From the NCBI GenBank assembly GCA_003565035.1, contig PXDP01000238.1, positions 1 to 6,551 of the forward strand: 6,551 nt of DNA, written 5' to 3'. Below the pieces are notes generated by a model. It was not told the origin of the DNA, did not search any database, and saw nothing but the letters and a program-made list of their open reading frames with translations. Shown piece by piece: positions 1 through 6,344 of the stretch; positions within the stretch are counted from its first letter, which is position 1; each line of letters starts with the position of its first letter. A program made the position numbers and the translations under genes. Source of the stretch: PVC group bacterium (GTDB lineage: Bacteria; Verrucomicrobiota; Kiritimatiellia; SS1-B-03-39; UBA6053).

Positions 1-1
1 A

Positions 2-142
2 CACCTGCGGCGTCTGGAGGAAGCGGCTTCCGTGTTAACGGATCAGGAACAGGAGATTCTGATCGGTTTACTTAAAAAGTTTGGGCACCATGCCGGGACT
101 ACATTGGAGTCCTCTTCCCATTCCGGCAAAAGAAGATCTTGA
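2..142 (+). CDS. MarR-like transcriptional regulator, C-terminal fragment
   Basis: The frame starting at base 2 is open from the window edge to a TGA at 140-142 and gives 46 residues, beginning HLRRLEEA and containing LTDQEQEILIGLLKKFG. A short spacer, then LT-x-x-E-Q-x-x-L-x-x-LL-K-K, is the usual C-terminal dimerisation helix of MarR-type winged-helix repressors, which bind DNA as dimers and often respond to small phenolic or oxidising ligands. The DNA-binding part lies outside the window, so the family call rests only on this helix. The tail after the helix (HHAGTTLESSSHSGKRRS) is basic and low in complexity. The gene converges on the minus-strand gene ending at 227. No strong terminator hairpin was found in the 84 bases between them, only a weak CTGTACAG palindrome before a T run at about 214-220. 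The fragment could belong to another helical protein. Confidence 0.55.
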   Translation, partial: HLRRLEEAASVLTDQEQEILIGLLKKFGHHAGTTLESSSHSGKRRS

Positions 143-226
143 TCGGTATACTTCGTGTTAATTTTCCACTCCGGCAGCGGCTCCATAGTCCGTAAAGGGG
201 GCTGCTGTACAGTCTTTTTTTCGAAT

Positions 227-1981
227 TCAGCGGAAGATGCTGCCGAGCCCCATGGCCTGTTTGTCGGCGAATTTGATGAAAAAGCGGCGGCGGCCGACGC
301 GGAGGAGGGGGTAGAGTTTGCCGAGGAGCCAGACGGTGAGAAATTTGTCCACCCGGCGGTAGCGGCTGTTTTCACGGAAGAAGAGCTGCAGCAGAAGCTG
401 GAAGCGTGCGCGGGTAAGGTGCTGGGGATTGAAGTCCAGTTTCACCGCATAGCGGTACCGGTGCTGCCAGGCGCGCTTGTATTTGGCTTTGAGTTCTTTG
501 AGGCCTTCGAGACGGTGCGGATCGTAGGGCAGAAGGCAGTAGGCCCGGGCGGCGGCCAGAATGCCAAAGGTGTCGCGCATAAAGTCGATGTCGTCCACGG
601 GCAGTCCGCATTCGCCCGCAAGGGTTCGCATCCGGTCGATTTTGCGGAGGGCGGCCTGGGCCTGGCGCACGGAGGCTTCGGGGTCGCGGACGAAACAGCG
701 CAGGACTTTCCGGAGGGTATGGTTGATGAAAATCCGGTCCCAGTAGACCATCAGTTGCGGGGGGAGACGGGAACGGCGGAAGTAGATTTCCTGTTTGGCA
801 AATTCTGGAAGGTAGAGCAGTTCGCGGATCACTTCATCGGAGAGCCGGAGAAGTTCCAGGAAAGGCTGCGGAGGGATTTCGGGTCGGCGCTCCCGGACGA
901 AGGCGGCGACGGCGGATTCCACGCCGCAGCGGTCACGGACCATCCGCAGGGCGGTAAAGGCGTTGATTTCATTCCAGAGGCCTTCGGTTTGCAGGTAGGT
1001 GATGCGGCGGAACGCGGTCCAGCCCCCGGTTTGACACCAGAGATGAATTCCGAGAATGTTTTCGGCATCGTCGAGCTTTCGCAGCACCGCTTCATCGTCG
1101 AATCCCGTAAACGCGGGGTATTCCCCGCAGCCCTCGTATTCACGTTTGGCCTGAAGTTCGACCAGTTTGGCGACTTTTGTGCGGAAAAAATGCCGGTTGA
1201 GCCGCAGGTGGCGGAAGAAATCGGATTCGCCGAATTTCATGGAGAGCACCAGGGCGGGGCTGTCGAGGTTCCTGAGCGTTTTTTCCAGGGTCCGGGGATT
1301 CCAGATCAGATCGCCAATCGGATAGGCGCCCACGGTCCAGGTGCGGAGGATGAAGCGTTTTTGGTGCTGCTCAAAAAGAGGGAGGATGTCCCGGAGGAGG
1401 CGGTTGGCCTGGGCGGGGGTTCTGATGACCAGTCGGCTGATGAAATCGCTGTGGACATCCTGCGCATCGCATTCCCCCAGACGGAAGAAAATGCCCTGAA
1501 TTTCCTGGAAATCGTTAAAGACGAATTCACAGGCGCTGCGGAGAAACGCGGTAACTGCGGCGGGAGAGGTGCCGATTTGAGGGCGGGTGCCGCCGGCATA
1601 GAAAAGCAGATCGGTGTTGAGATAGATCGCGAGTCCGGCTTCGCAGGCGATATGAAACCATTCCCGGTAAGCCGCGCGGTAGGCGTGAAGTTTGTTTTGC
1701 AGGGCCTCGGGATAGCCGGGGTGAATGTAGAGGTGCGCCAGGTCGTCGAGGGCGATGGCGTTGGCGCCATCGGCGGCAATCCGTTCACAATAGCGTCTGA
1801 AAAGCGGGGTGATGCGGGCCTGCGCCTCCGGGCAGAGGGTTCCATTCCGCTCCAGAAGAGAAAAATCGATTTTGGACCAGTTGATCCGGTGACGGGTTGC
1901 GGTGGTGAGAAACGGGGCGATGGCATCGACAATGCGGAGAGAATCCGGGGGATTTTGCATTCCGCTTTCTCGGTGGTCCAT
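227..1981 (-). CDS. Putative glycoside-hydrolase-like (GH67-like TIM-barrel) protein
   Basis: This is a 584-residue soluble protein with no signal peptide or membrane segment, so probably cytoplasmic. Numbered from the ATG at 1981, the N-terminal two thirds reads like a TIM barrel. Strand-like motifs are NAIALDDLAH (about 74-83), GLAIYLNTDLL (about 116-126), GIFFRLGECD (about 163-172), RFILRTWTVGAYPIGDLIW (about 209-227), LVLSMKFGESDFF (about 244-256) and VELQAKREYEGCGEYPAF (about 274-291). The RxGE pair followed by K-x-x-x-SDF and EL-x-x-KREYEG recalls alpha-glucuronidase family GH67 barrels. Acidic residues E170, D172, E281 and E283 are candidates for the active site. The last 200 residues are helical and rich in Arg and Lys. 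The substrate is unknown and no neighbouring gene helps. The frame also opens with TTG at 1987, six bases upstream, and another ATG lies at 1960; no convincing Shine-Dalgarno sequence separates these starts. The opposite strand is also open over nearly the whole gene, but its translation is Gly/Ala/Glu-rich and unlike a folded protein. The coding call is confident, the family call only moderate. Confidence 0.8.
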   Translation of the reverse strand: MDHRESGMQNPPDSLRIVDAIAPFLTTATRHRINWSKIDFSLLERNGTLCPEAQARITPLFRRYCERIAADGANAIALDDLAHLYIHPGYPEALQNKLHAYRAAYREWFHIACEAGLAIYLNTDLLFYAGGTRPQIGTSPAAVTAFLRSACEFVFNDFQEIQGIFFRLGECDAQDVHSDFISRLVIRTPAQANRLLRDILPLFEQHQKRFILRTWTVGAYPIGDLIWNPRTLEKTLRNLDSPALVLSMKFGESDFFRHLRLNRHFFRTKVAKLVELQAKREYEGCGEYPAFTGFDDEAVLRKLDDAENILGIHLWCQTGGWTAFRRITYLQTEGLWNEINAFTALRMVRDRCGVESAVAAFVRERRPEIPPQPFLELLRLSDEVIRELLYLPEFAKQEIYFRRSRLPPQLMVYWDRIFINHTLRKVLRCFVRDPEASVRQAQAALRKIDRMRTLAGECGLPVDDIDFMRDTFGILAAARAYCLLPYDPHRLEGLKELKAKYKRAWQHRYRYAVKLDFNPQHLTRARFQLLLQLFFRENSRYRRVDKFLTVWLLGKLYPLLRVGRRRFFIKFADKQAMGLGSIFR

Positions 1982-2010
1982 GTTCAAAAAGCAAGGCGAA
2001 GCGGGTTAGA

Positions 2011-2038
2011 ATTCTATGAGAGCGGTGGGAAATCTCCA
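2011..2038 (-). promoter_or_regulatory. Candidate sigma70-type promoter of the GH67-like gene
   Basis: On the minus strand, TGGAGA (2038-2033) is followed after 16 bases by TAGAAT (2016-2011), matching the -35 and -10 consensus at four and five of six positions. The -10 ends 29 bases before the ATG at 1981, a normal distance. The call is by motif only, and the spacing to the start codon is its main support. Confidence 0.3.
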
Positions 2039-2137
2039 GAAAAAGGCATGGAAATACTCGATAAGGGTTAGAAAACCATGATTTCAAAAGGTTTAGCTTG
2101 CCTTTTGGTCTGCTTCCTCTAATTCCTCCCGCTCGCA

Positions 2138-2177
2138 TCGGGCCTGTTGCCCGAATCTGTCCGCACGTTGCAGGCAG
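2138..2177 (+). promoter_or_regulatory. Structured rpsA 5' leader: two adjacent hairpins
   Basis: The leader before rpsA holds two neighbouring hairpins. The first is TCGGGC (2138-2143), loop CTGTT, GCCCGA (2149-2154), a perfect 6-bp stem. The second pairs 2157-2165 with 2169-2177 around a CGT loop: nine positions with one G-U and one C-A mismatch. From 2178 to the ATG the sequence is A-rich and unstructured, with no Shine-Dalgarno motif (CCCCAAAAAAACTAG before ATG). In E. coli the rpsA leader is likewise hairpin-rich, lacks a canonical Shine-Dalgarno sequence, and is repressed by free S1. Similar autogenous control here is inferred from this resemblance; the hairpins themselves are read from the sequence. 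A promoter further upstream is not clear: TTGCCT at 2098-2103 with TAATTC at 2120-2125 is the best but poor candidate. Confidence 0.45.
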
Positions 2178-2207
2178 TGTTTTAAACCCAAACCCCAAAA
2201 AAACTAG

Positions 2208-3950
2208 ATGACTGACACACTAGAACTCGAAGCCCAGCAAATGACCCGCGGGCTGACTGCCGCACAGCTTGAAAAAATGTATGATGAGTCCCTGAAGGAA
2301 TTCAACGAGGGCTCGATTATCGAAGGAATTATCCTCGCAATCCGTTCCAATGATGTGCTGGTGGATGTCGGATACAAATCCGAGGGAATTATTCCCAAAC
2401 ACGAATTTAAGAAACTGGAAGAACTCTCCGAAGGTGACAAAATTGAAGTGCTGCTTGAGCGTCTTGAAGACGACAACGGCATGGTGGTGCTGAGCAAACA
2501 GCGCGCCGAAACCCAGAAGAACTGGGACCGCATTCTGGAAACCTACAGTGAAGGCGACCTGATCGAAGGCGTAATTCACGGCCGCGTCAAGGGCGGTATG
2601 CTGGTGGATGTGGGCGTCGAAGCCTTCCTGCCCGGCTCACAGGTTGACCTGGTCCCGGTGAAGAATCCCGACGATTATATCGGTCAGGTGATTCAGTTCA
2701 AGATCATCAAAATCAACCTGGAACGCCGCAACATTGTCGTTTCCCGCCGTGAACTGCTCGAAGAACAGCGCCGCGAAATGAAAGCGCAGTTGCTGACGGA
2801 AATCAAGATTGGTCAGCAGCGCAAGGGTTATGTGAAAAACATCACCGACTTCGGCGCGTTCATCGACTTGAACGGGATGGACGGTCTGCTGCATATCACC
2901 GATATGAGCTGGGGCCGCATCAACCATCCTTCCGAAATGGTCAAAATCGGCGACGAGCTGGAAGTGACCATTCTGGATGTGGACTACGAGAAAGAGCGGG
3001 TTTCGCTCGGCCTCAAACAGCAGTCCGACAATCCATGGGAAGAAATCGGTGCCAAGTACCCCGTCGGCCACCGCATCCGCGGCAAAGTGGTCAATCTCAT
3101 GCCATACGGTGCGTTTGTTGAACTGGAACCCGGCGTTGAAGGCCTGGTGCACGTTTCCGAACTCTCCTGGACCAAGCGCATTGCCCGCGCCTCCGATGTG
3201 CTGAACGTCGGCGACGAGGTGGACGCGATGGTGCTGGCCGTCAACAAGGACGACAAGAAAATTTCGCTGGGGATTCGGCAGACCGAAGAAAATCCCTGGG
3301 AAATCGTGGCCAACAAGTATCCGATCGGCTCCCGCATCGTGGGAACGGTTCGCAACTTCACCAATTACGGGGCCTTCCTCGAATTGGAAGAAGGCGTGGA
3401 CGGCATGGTGCACGTTTCGGACATGTCCTGGACCCGCAAGGTCAATCATCCCTCCGAAGTGCTGGAAAAAGGCCAGAAGGTCGACGCGGTCGTCCTCGAA
3501 GTCGATGCCTCCAACCAGCGCATCAGCCTCGGCATGAAACAGGCCATGCCCGATCCCTGGTCCTCGGTGGCCTCCAAATACGCCATTGGCCAGCTGGTCG
3601 AGGGCAAAGTGGCCAAGTTGGCTCAGTTCGGCGCTTTTGTGGAACTCGAAGAAGGTATCGAAGGTCTGGTGCACATCAGCCAGATTTCCGATGAGCGGGT
3701 TGAAAAGGTCAAGGACGTCCTCAAAGTCGGCGATCAGGTGAAAGCCCGCATCGTGAAGATGGACGAAGTGGACCGCCGCATCGGCCTGAGCATCAAAGCC
3801 GCCGAGGTTTCCGATGACGAATTCCAGCTTGACGAAAGCATGCTCGAAGGTCTCCGTCCCGGTGAGGACATGGTTGATCTTGGCAGTGCCTTCGACGATG
3901 CCTTCAGCGGACTGGAAGGTCTGGAAGAATGGCATCCGGGCGACAAATAA
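2208..3950 (+). CDS. rpsA: 30S ribosomal protein S1
   Basis: A 580-residue protein with six S1 (OB-fold RNA-binding) repeats at about 36-98, 116-182, 202-271, 287-358, 374-445 and 461-531. Repeats 3 to 6 carry the classic core, for example DFGAFIDL...GLLHITDMSW and YGAFVELEPGVEGLVHVSELSW, each ending in a variant of RVSLGLKQ. Repeats 1 and 2 are divergent (LVDVGYKSEGIIP and LVDVGVEAFLP), as is usual for the ribosome-docking N-terminal domains. S1 binds the 30S subunit next to protein S2 and captures and unfolds mRNA during initiation. The length and six-domain plan match the Gram-negative form, followed by an acidic tail (about 532-580, including DSAFDD-like and GLEGLEEWHPGDK stretches). The ATG at 2208 is chosen because it begins the conserved acidic N-terminal region and follows an AT-rich leader. 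No Shine-Dalgarno sequence precedes it. It stands alone, between a divergent gene and a strong terminator. Confidence 0.97.
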   Translation: MTDTLELEAQQMTRGLTAAQLEKMYDESLKEFNEGSIIEGIILAIRSNDVLVDVGYKSEGIIPKHEFKKLEELSEGDKIEVLLERLEDDNGMVVLSKQRAETQKNWDRILETYSEGDLIEGVIHGRVKGGMLVDVGVEAFLPGSQVDLVPVKNPDDYIGQVIQFKIIKINLERRNIVVSRRELLEEQRREMKAQLLTEIKIGQQRKGYVKNITDFGAFIDLNGMDGLLHITDMSWGRINHPSEMVKIGDELEVTILDVDYEKERVSLGLKQQSDNPWEEIGAKYPVGHRIRGKVVNLMPYGAFVELEPGVEGLVHVSELSWTKRIARASDVLNVGDEVDAMVLAVNKDDKKISLGIRQTEENPWEIVANKYPIGSRIVGTVRNFTNYGAFLELEEGVDGMVHVSDMSWTRKVNHPSEVLEKGQKVDAVVLEVDASNQRISLGMKQAMPDPWSSVASKYAIGQLVEGKVAKLAQFGAFVELEEGIEGLVHISQISDERVEKVKDVLKVGDQVKARIVKMDEVDRRIGLSIKAAEVSDDEFQLDESMLEGLRPGEDMVDLGSAFDDAFSGLEGLEEWHPGDK

Positions 3951-3966
3951 GTCCGGCATCCGCCTG

Positions 3967-3998
3967 AAAAAAGCCCCGCTGATTGCGGGGCTTTTTTT
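3967..3998. terminator. Bidirectional Rho-independent terminator between rpsA and the CAP-domain gene
   Basis: GCCCCGC (3973-3979), loop TGATT, GCGGGGC (3985-3991) is a perfect 7-bp GC stem. It is preceded by six A (3967-3972) and followed by seven T (3992-3998), so each strand has a stem followed by a U run. It lies 22 bases after the rpsA stop and about 39 bases past the stop of the convergent gene, so it can end both transcripts. Confidence 0.93.
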
Positions 3999-4036
3999 GC
4001 CCATCCTTCTGGCGGCCCTGAACGGGGAGGGAGGCG

Positions 4037-5842
4037 TTAGGGGAACGCGAGTCGATAGAATCTCGCGCCGTCGGGAGGGGCCGGCAGTGGAAACTGATAT
4101 TCATTTCCGCCCATATTCTCGGGTGTAATCTCTGGCAGGTCGAACCAGTCCTGTAAATCATCGCTGTATTGGAGAAGTGGCAGACTGTACGCTTCGGACA
4201 CGGAGAGGGTGAACCCGCCGGGTGAGGTGGTGTCCGTCACCAATGGAGCGATGACTGGGTAAAACGGGACGGTATCCCAGAGATAATCGACTTTCACGTT
4301 TTGTCCTTCCTCGACTTGAACACTGACGCTCCAGTCGGGATGGTTAGGGCTCTGAAAATGAACCGTGTAGGTTCCATCTGCAAACACGGGAATGCCAAAG
4401 CCGCCGGAGGTGCTGGTGACGGCCATGAAGCGCTCGCCTTCAACGCTCACCTCCAGGCCGCCAAGGCCCTCGCCGGGGTCGTACTCGCCGTTCCCGTTCA
4501 AATCCCGCCATGCCACCCCGGTAATGAAAGGCGTGTTCATGGATTGGCTGGTGCCAAAGTTTTGTGTCACCAGCATGGGCCCCACGCTGCCATTCGTGCC
4601 TTCGATAATGCCGATGCCTATTTCCCGGAAGCTGTCGCTGTGGATGGAAAGTCGGTGCCCGGGAGGGTTTTGCATACCGCCAAGGTCCCCCTCGGCTCCT
4701 TCTCCCCAGTCGATGTTAAAGCCCGCATGGGCGTGCCAGTTGCTTTTCGCGTAGGCATACACGTTTTCGCCGGCGGTGGAATAGTCGTAATTTTGACGTG
4801 TTAACCGGGTGCCCATACTGTCACCGGGTTGATTGGGAGTAGGCGGATTGGCGGAGGAGGTGTGCCCCTGAAATACGTTGTTCAGCATGTCCTGAGAATG
4901 CAGACGGGCGGCGGCGATGAGTTTTGGGTTGAAAACCAGAGGCGGCACGGTTTCGGTCAGTTCGCCGAACTGCTCCACCAGCAGTACCTTGTTTACATCG
5001 AAAATATTCATGGCACTGACGACGTCCGGATCGTCAGTGTCCCGCAGGCGGATGGCCTCGGCGGAGGCGGAGGCTCGGGCCCGGTTGATGAACTCGAGGT
5101 TTTGTTGTTCCAACCCCGTGGGCTCCCCAATGCTGTAGGGCACGGGCTCAATGAGGTAGGTCTCACCGAATTGGATGTCGTCGATCAACCAGCCGAATTG
5201 TGTCTCGGTTTGATAGTAAAGACTCCCGCCGCTGAAGCGGTAGCGGAAGCGGATGCGAAGGGTTTCTCCTGCCCAGGCGGCCAGGTCGATTTCCTGACGG
5301 TGGAATGTGCTTTGTCCGGGTTGACCCAATCCCGGCTGACTCCACAGAAGGCTCCAACTTGCCCCGTCATTGATAGAGAACTGCACTTCCGCCACCTGGC
5401 TGGGTGTTGCCACCCCCAGTCGGCTTTCAAAAAACAGTTTGGAGTCAGGTCCCACCAGAAAAGAAGGGTTCAGGGTAATCGATTGGGTGGTGGTGGTGTT
5501 TGGGTGGACGAGGTGAAAAGCCCCGGTACCTTCGATCTGGGGGCCGGATTTCAGCACGTCATAGCCTGAAGAAACGGACAGGCTGACATGATCCAGGGTG
5601 TCCGCGCTCTCTTTCCACACCGTCAGCGCTTCGCTTTGCGGCAGTCCCATCGGTTCGGCGATGGGCTGGGTTGGTTCGGAGGTTAACGTCTGTAGGCTGA
5701 TCACCTCAGCGGGTGAAAACGAGACGGAAGCAGGCGATGAGCCGGTAATCACCGGAGTTGCCGGAGGAGGCGCCAACTCCGCAGTTCCGGGGATCGAAAA
5801 CAGAAACAAGAAAAATCCGGGGACAACACTGAATGGTTTCAT
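4037..5842 (-). CDS. Exported CAP/SCP-domain protein with jelly-roll, SdrD-B-like and C-terminal Verrucomicrobia-type domains
   Basis: A 601-residue protein. Residues 1-21 form a signal peptide (MKPF, then hydrophobic VVPGFFLFLFSIPGTA), followed by a Pro/Ser/Thr-rich linker. Residues about 85-226 look like a beta-sandwich of the MAM or immune-inhibitor type (QFSINDGASWSLLW, LRIRFRYRF, GWLIDDIQFG). Residues about 245-430 are a CAP domain: FINRARA, LIAAARLHSQDML, GHTSS, AGENVYAYA, NPPGHR, REIGIGI. The four CAP cavity residues appear present as H327, E359, H396 and E407. Residues about 439-520 resemble an SdrD-B-type beta repeat starting ITGVAWRDLNGNGEYDPGE, where D447, N449, N451, E453, D455 and E458 fit a 12-residue calcium-binding loop. 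The last 70 residues (LQYSDDLQDWFDLP ... ARFYRLAFP) match a C-terminal module common in exported Verrucomicrobia proteins. CAP proteins are secreted and their bacterial functions are mostly unknown. The start is ATG with AAAGGG directly against it, too close for an ideal ribosome-binding site. Confidence 0.88.
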   Translation of the reverse strand: MKPFSVVPGFFLFLFSIPGTAELAPPPATPVITGSSPASVSFSPAEVISLQTLTSEPTQPIAEPMGLPQSEALTVWKESADTLDHVSLSVSSGYDVLKSGPQIEGTGAFHLVHPNTTTTQSITLNPSFLVGPDSKLFFESRLGVATPSQVAEVQFSINDGASWSLLWSQPGLGQPGQSTFHRQEIDLAAWAGETLRIRFRYRFSGGSLYYQTETQFGWLIDDIQFGETYLIEPVPYSIGEPTGLEQQNLEFINRARASASAEAIRLRDTDDPDVVSAMNIFDVNKVLLVEQFGELTETVPPLVFNPKLIAAARLHSQDMLNNVFQGHTSSANPPTPNQPGDSMGTRLTRQNYDYSTAGENVYAYAKSNWHAHAGFNIDWGEGAEGDLGGMQNPPGHRLSIHSDSFREIGIGIIEGTNGSVGPMLVTQNFGTSQSMNTPFITGVAWRDLNGNGEYDPGEGLGGLEVSVEGERFMAVTSTSGGFGIPVFADGTYTVHFQSPNHPDWSVSVQVEEGQNVKVDYLWDTVPFYPVIAPLVTDTTSPGGFTLSVSEAYSLPLLQYSDDLQDWFDLPEITPENMGGNEYQFPLPAPPDGARFYRLAFP

Positions 5843-5901
5843 CCCTTTATTCTACACGAAACCGATTGGTTTGTTTTCCTGAAATTCTCCTTTTTTGGTA
5901 C

Positions 5902-5914
5902 GGACCTCCGGCCC
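5902..5914 (-). repeat. Small hairpin abutting the first 30-bp repeat
   Basis: On the minus strand GGGCC, loop GGA, GGTCC forms a 5-bp stem with one G-U pair. It sits directly against the 30-bp repeat at 5915, between that repeat and the CAP-domain gene. It has no U run, so it is not called a terminator. It could be the last hairpin of the repeat mosaic. Confidence 0.3.
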
Positions 5915-5944
5915 TGTCTGTATTTTAACAGGTATTTAAAAGAT
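5915..5944 (+). repeat. 30-bp AT-rich repeat, copy 1
   Basis: This copy differs from the consensus of copies 2 and 4 at one base (A for T at repeat position 24). The element starts TGTC and then has two 12-bp direct half-repeats, TGTATTTTAACA and GGTATTTTAAAG, and ends AT. CTGT and ACAG flank ATTTTA, so it also has a small inverted repeat. It follows the end of the left-most gene-tail copy as read on the minus strand. Confidence 0.85.
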
Positions 5945-5962
5945 GGACGGCTGTTGCCGTCC
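5945..5962 (-). terminator. GC-rich hairpin after gene-tail copy A, possible minus-strand terminator
   Basis: GGACGGC (5945-5951), loop TGTT, GCCGTCC (5956-5962) is a perfect 7-bp stem. Read on the minus strand it comes 35 bases after the TGA at 5998-6000 and is followed by ATCTTTT, the edge of a 30-bp repeat, which gives a short U run. It could therefore end transcription of the minus-strand gene tail. It is equally a palindromic repeat, since a mutated copy lies at 6322-6339. Confidence 0.45.
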
Positions 5963-5967
5963 GATGT

Positions 5968-5985
5968 GCCAATACGGCGATTGGC
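5968..5985. repeat. Palindrome GCCAAT/ATTGGC, copy 1
   Basis: GCCAAT (5968-5973), loop ACGGCG, ATTGGC (5980-5985). The stem can extend to eight pairs with a G-U and a G-C. The same palindrome is at 6345-6362, and its right half alone is at 6516-6527. It lies just past the gene-tail stop codon, before the GC hairpin. Confidence 0.6.
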
Positions 5986-5997
5986 GCTCGTGTGAGG

Positions 5998-6184
5998 TCA
6001 ATCGAGGAGGACCCAGAGCTGTGCTCGGGAGTCGAGATCGAGGGCTTCGGGATCGGGGACGGTGTAGAGGTCGCCGGCGAGATCGCGGATGAGGATGCCG
6101 CTGCGGGGGAGGCGTTGGGGCCATTCGTCGAGTTCGGTTTGAAAACTGCGGGAGCCCTGTCGGGTGTCCACGCGCCAGCAGCGG
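5998..6184 (-). pseudogene. Gene-tail copy A: fragment resembling the DUF1854 C-terminus
   Basis: On the minus strand, from 6177 down to a TGA at 5998-6000, a 59-residue stretch reads like real protein: WRVDTRQGSRSFQTELD, then GILIRDLAGDLYTVPDPEALD, then SRAQLWVLLD. The order W-x-V-x-T-x-x-G, (I/L)LI-x-D-x-x-G-x-x-Y-x-(V/I)-P-D and LD-x-x-SR-x-x-L matches the C-terminal half of DUF1854 proteins as I remember the family, which often sit near ABC transporters and cyanophycin genes. The N-terminal half is missing. Directly upstream the frame enters the 30-bp repeat at 6185-6214 and continues open through the repeats at 6233 and 6287 as LKYLLKYRH-like units. A frame starts at 6378 with TTG, but that start lies in the 3' flank of gene-tail copy B, so I call a fragment and not a gene. 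A functional small protein cannot be excluded. Confidence 0.4.
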
Positions 6185-6214
6185 TGTCTGTATTTTAACA
6201 GGTATTTTAAAGAT
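6185..6214 (+). repeat. 30-bp AT-rich repeat, copy 2
   Basis: Identical to copy 4 over all 30 bases, and taken with it as the consensus. It lies against the 5' end of gene-tail copy A. Its last three bases begin a 9-bp tandem duplication. Distance from the start of copy 1 is 270 bases. Confidence 0.88.
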
Positions 6215-6229
6215 ACTCCAGATACTCCA
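6212..6229 (+). repeat. 9-bp tandem duplication
   Basis: GATACTCCA occurs twice head to tail (6212-6220 and 6221-6229) and fills most of the 18-base gap between repeat copies 2 and 3. It begins inside the end of copy 2, so it may record slippage at the repeat edge. Read on the minus strand it adds Gly-Val-Ser twice in frame. Confidence 0.7.
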
Positions 6230-6232
6230 GCG

Positions 6233-6262
6233 TGTCTGTAATCTAACAGGTATTTTAAAAAT
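6233..6262 (+). repeat. 30-bp AT-rich repeat, copy 3 (most diverged)
   Basis: It differs from the consensus at three positions: A for T at 9, C for T at 11, and A for G at 28. The flanking CTGT and ACAG are intact. It starts 48 bases after copy 2 and 54 bases before copy 4. Confidence 0.85.
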
Positions 6263-6266
6263 AGGA

Positions 6267-6282
6267 TGCGGTCTTCTCCGCA
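6267..6282. repeat. Small hairpin between repeat copies 3 and 4
   Basis: TGCGG (6267-6271), loop TCTTCT, CCGCA (6278-6282). It occupies most of the 24-base gap between the two repeats. No U run follows on either strand. Confidence 0.4.
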
Positions 6283-6286
6283 GCAG

Positions 6287-6316
6287 TGTCTGTATTTTAA
6301 CAGGTATTTTAAAGAT
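6287..6316 (+). repeat. 30-bp AT-rich repeat, copy 4
   Basis: Identical to copy 2. On its right it is followed by the mutated GC hairpin and the GCCAAT palindrome, in the same order as copy 1. The module repeat-hairpin-palindrome-gene tail is thus present twice. Confidence 0.88.
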
Positions 6317-6321
6317 AAGAT

Positions 6322-6339
6322 GGACGGCTGTTGCAGTCC
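6322..6339 (-). repeat. GC-rich hairpin, mutated second copy
   Basis: GGACGGC (6322-6328) and GCAGTCC (6333-6339) pair with one G-A mismatch around TGTT. The copy at 5945-5962 pairs perfectly, so this one appears to have decayed by a single change. The surrounding bases match the first copy closely. Confidence 0.5.
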
Positions 6340-6344
6340 GATGT

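Noticed and set aside
61..153. Direct repeat GATCGGTTTACTT (61-73) and GATCGGTATACTT (141-153).
   Set aside because: One mismatch over 13 bases, the first copy inside coding sequence and the second at its stop; too short to separate from chance.
195..220. Terminator between the MarR-like gene and the GH67-like gene.
   Set aside because: There is a T run at about 214-220, but the preceding CTGTACAG palindrome has no room for a stable loop and the longer AAAG...CTTT pairing is interrupted.
43..375. A 110-codon minus-strand frame at the left end.
   Set aside because: It overlaps the end of the GH67-like gene in another phase and the MarR-like tail antisense, and its first half is Ser/Ala low-complexity sequence.
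155..2071. A 638-codon plus-strand open frame covering the whole GH67-like gene antisense.
   Set aside because: Its product is rich in Gly, Ala, Glu and Val with no recognisable domain order, while the minus-strand product has barrel-like motifs and a balanced composition. Long antisense frames are common opposite GC-rich genes.
2637..4004. A 455-codon minus-strand frame opposite rpsA.
   Set aside because: It is the antisense shadow of six S1 repeats; its apparent internal repetition (VHAFFQFEE, VHQTFDTFFEF) mirrors the S1 repeats.
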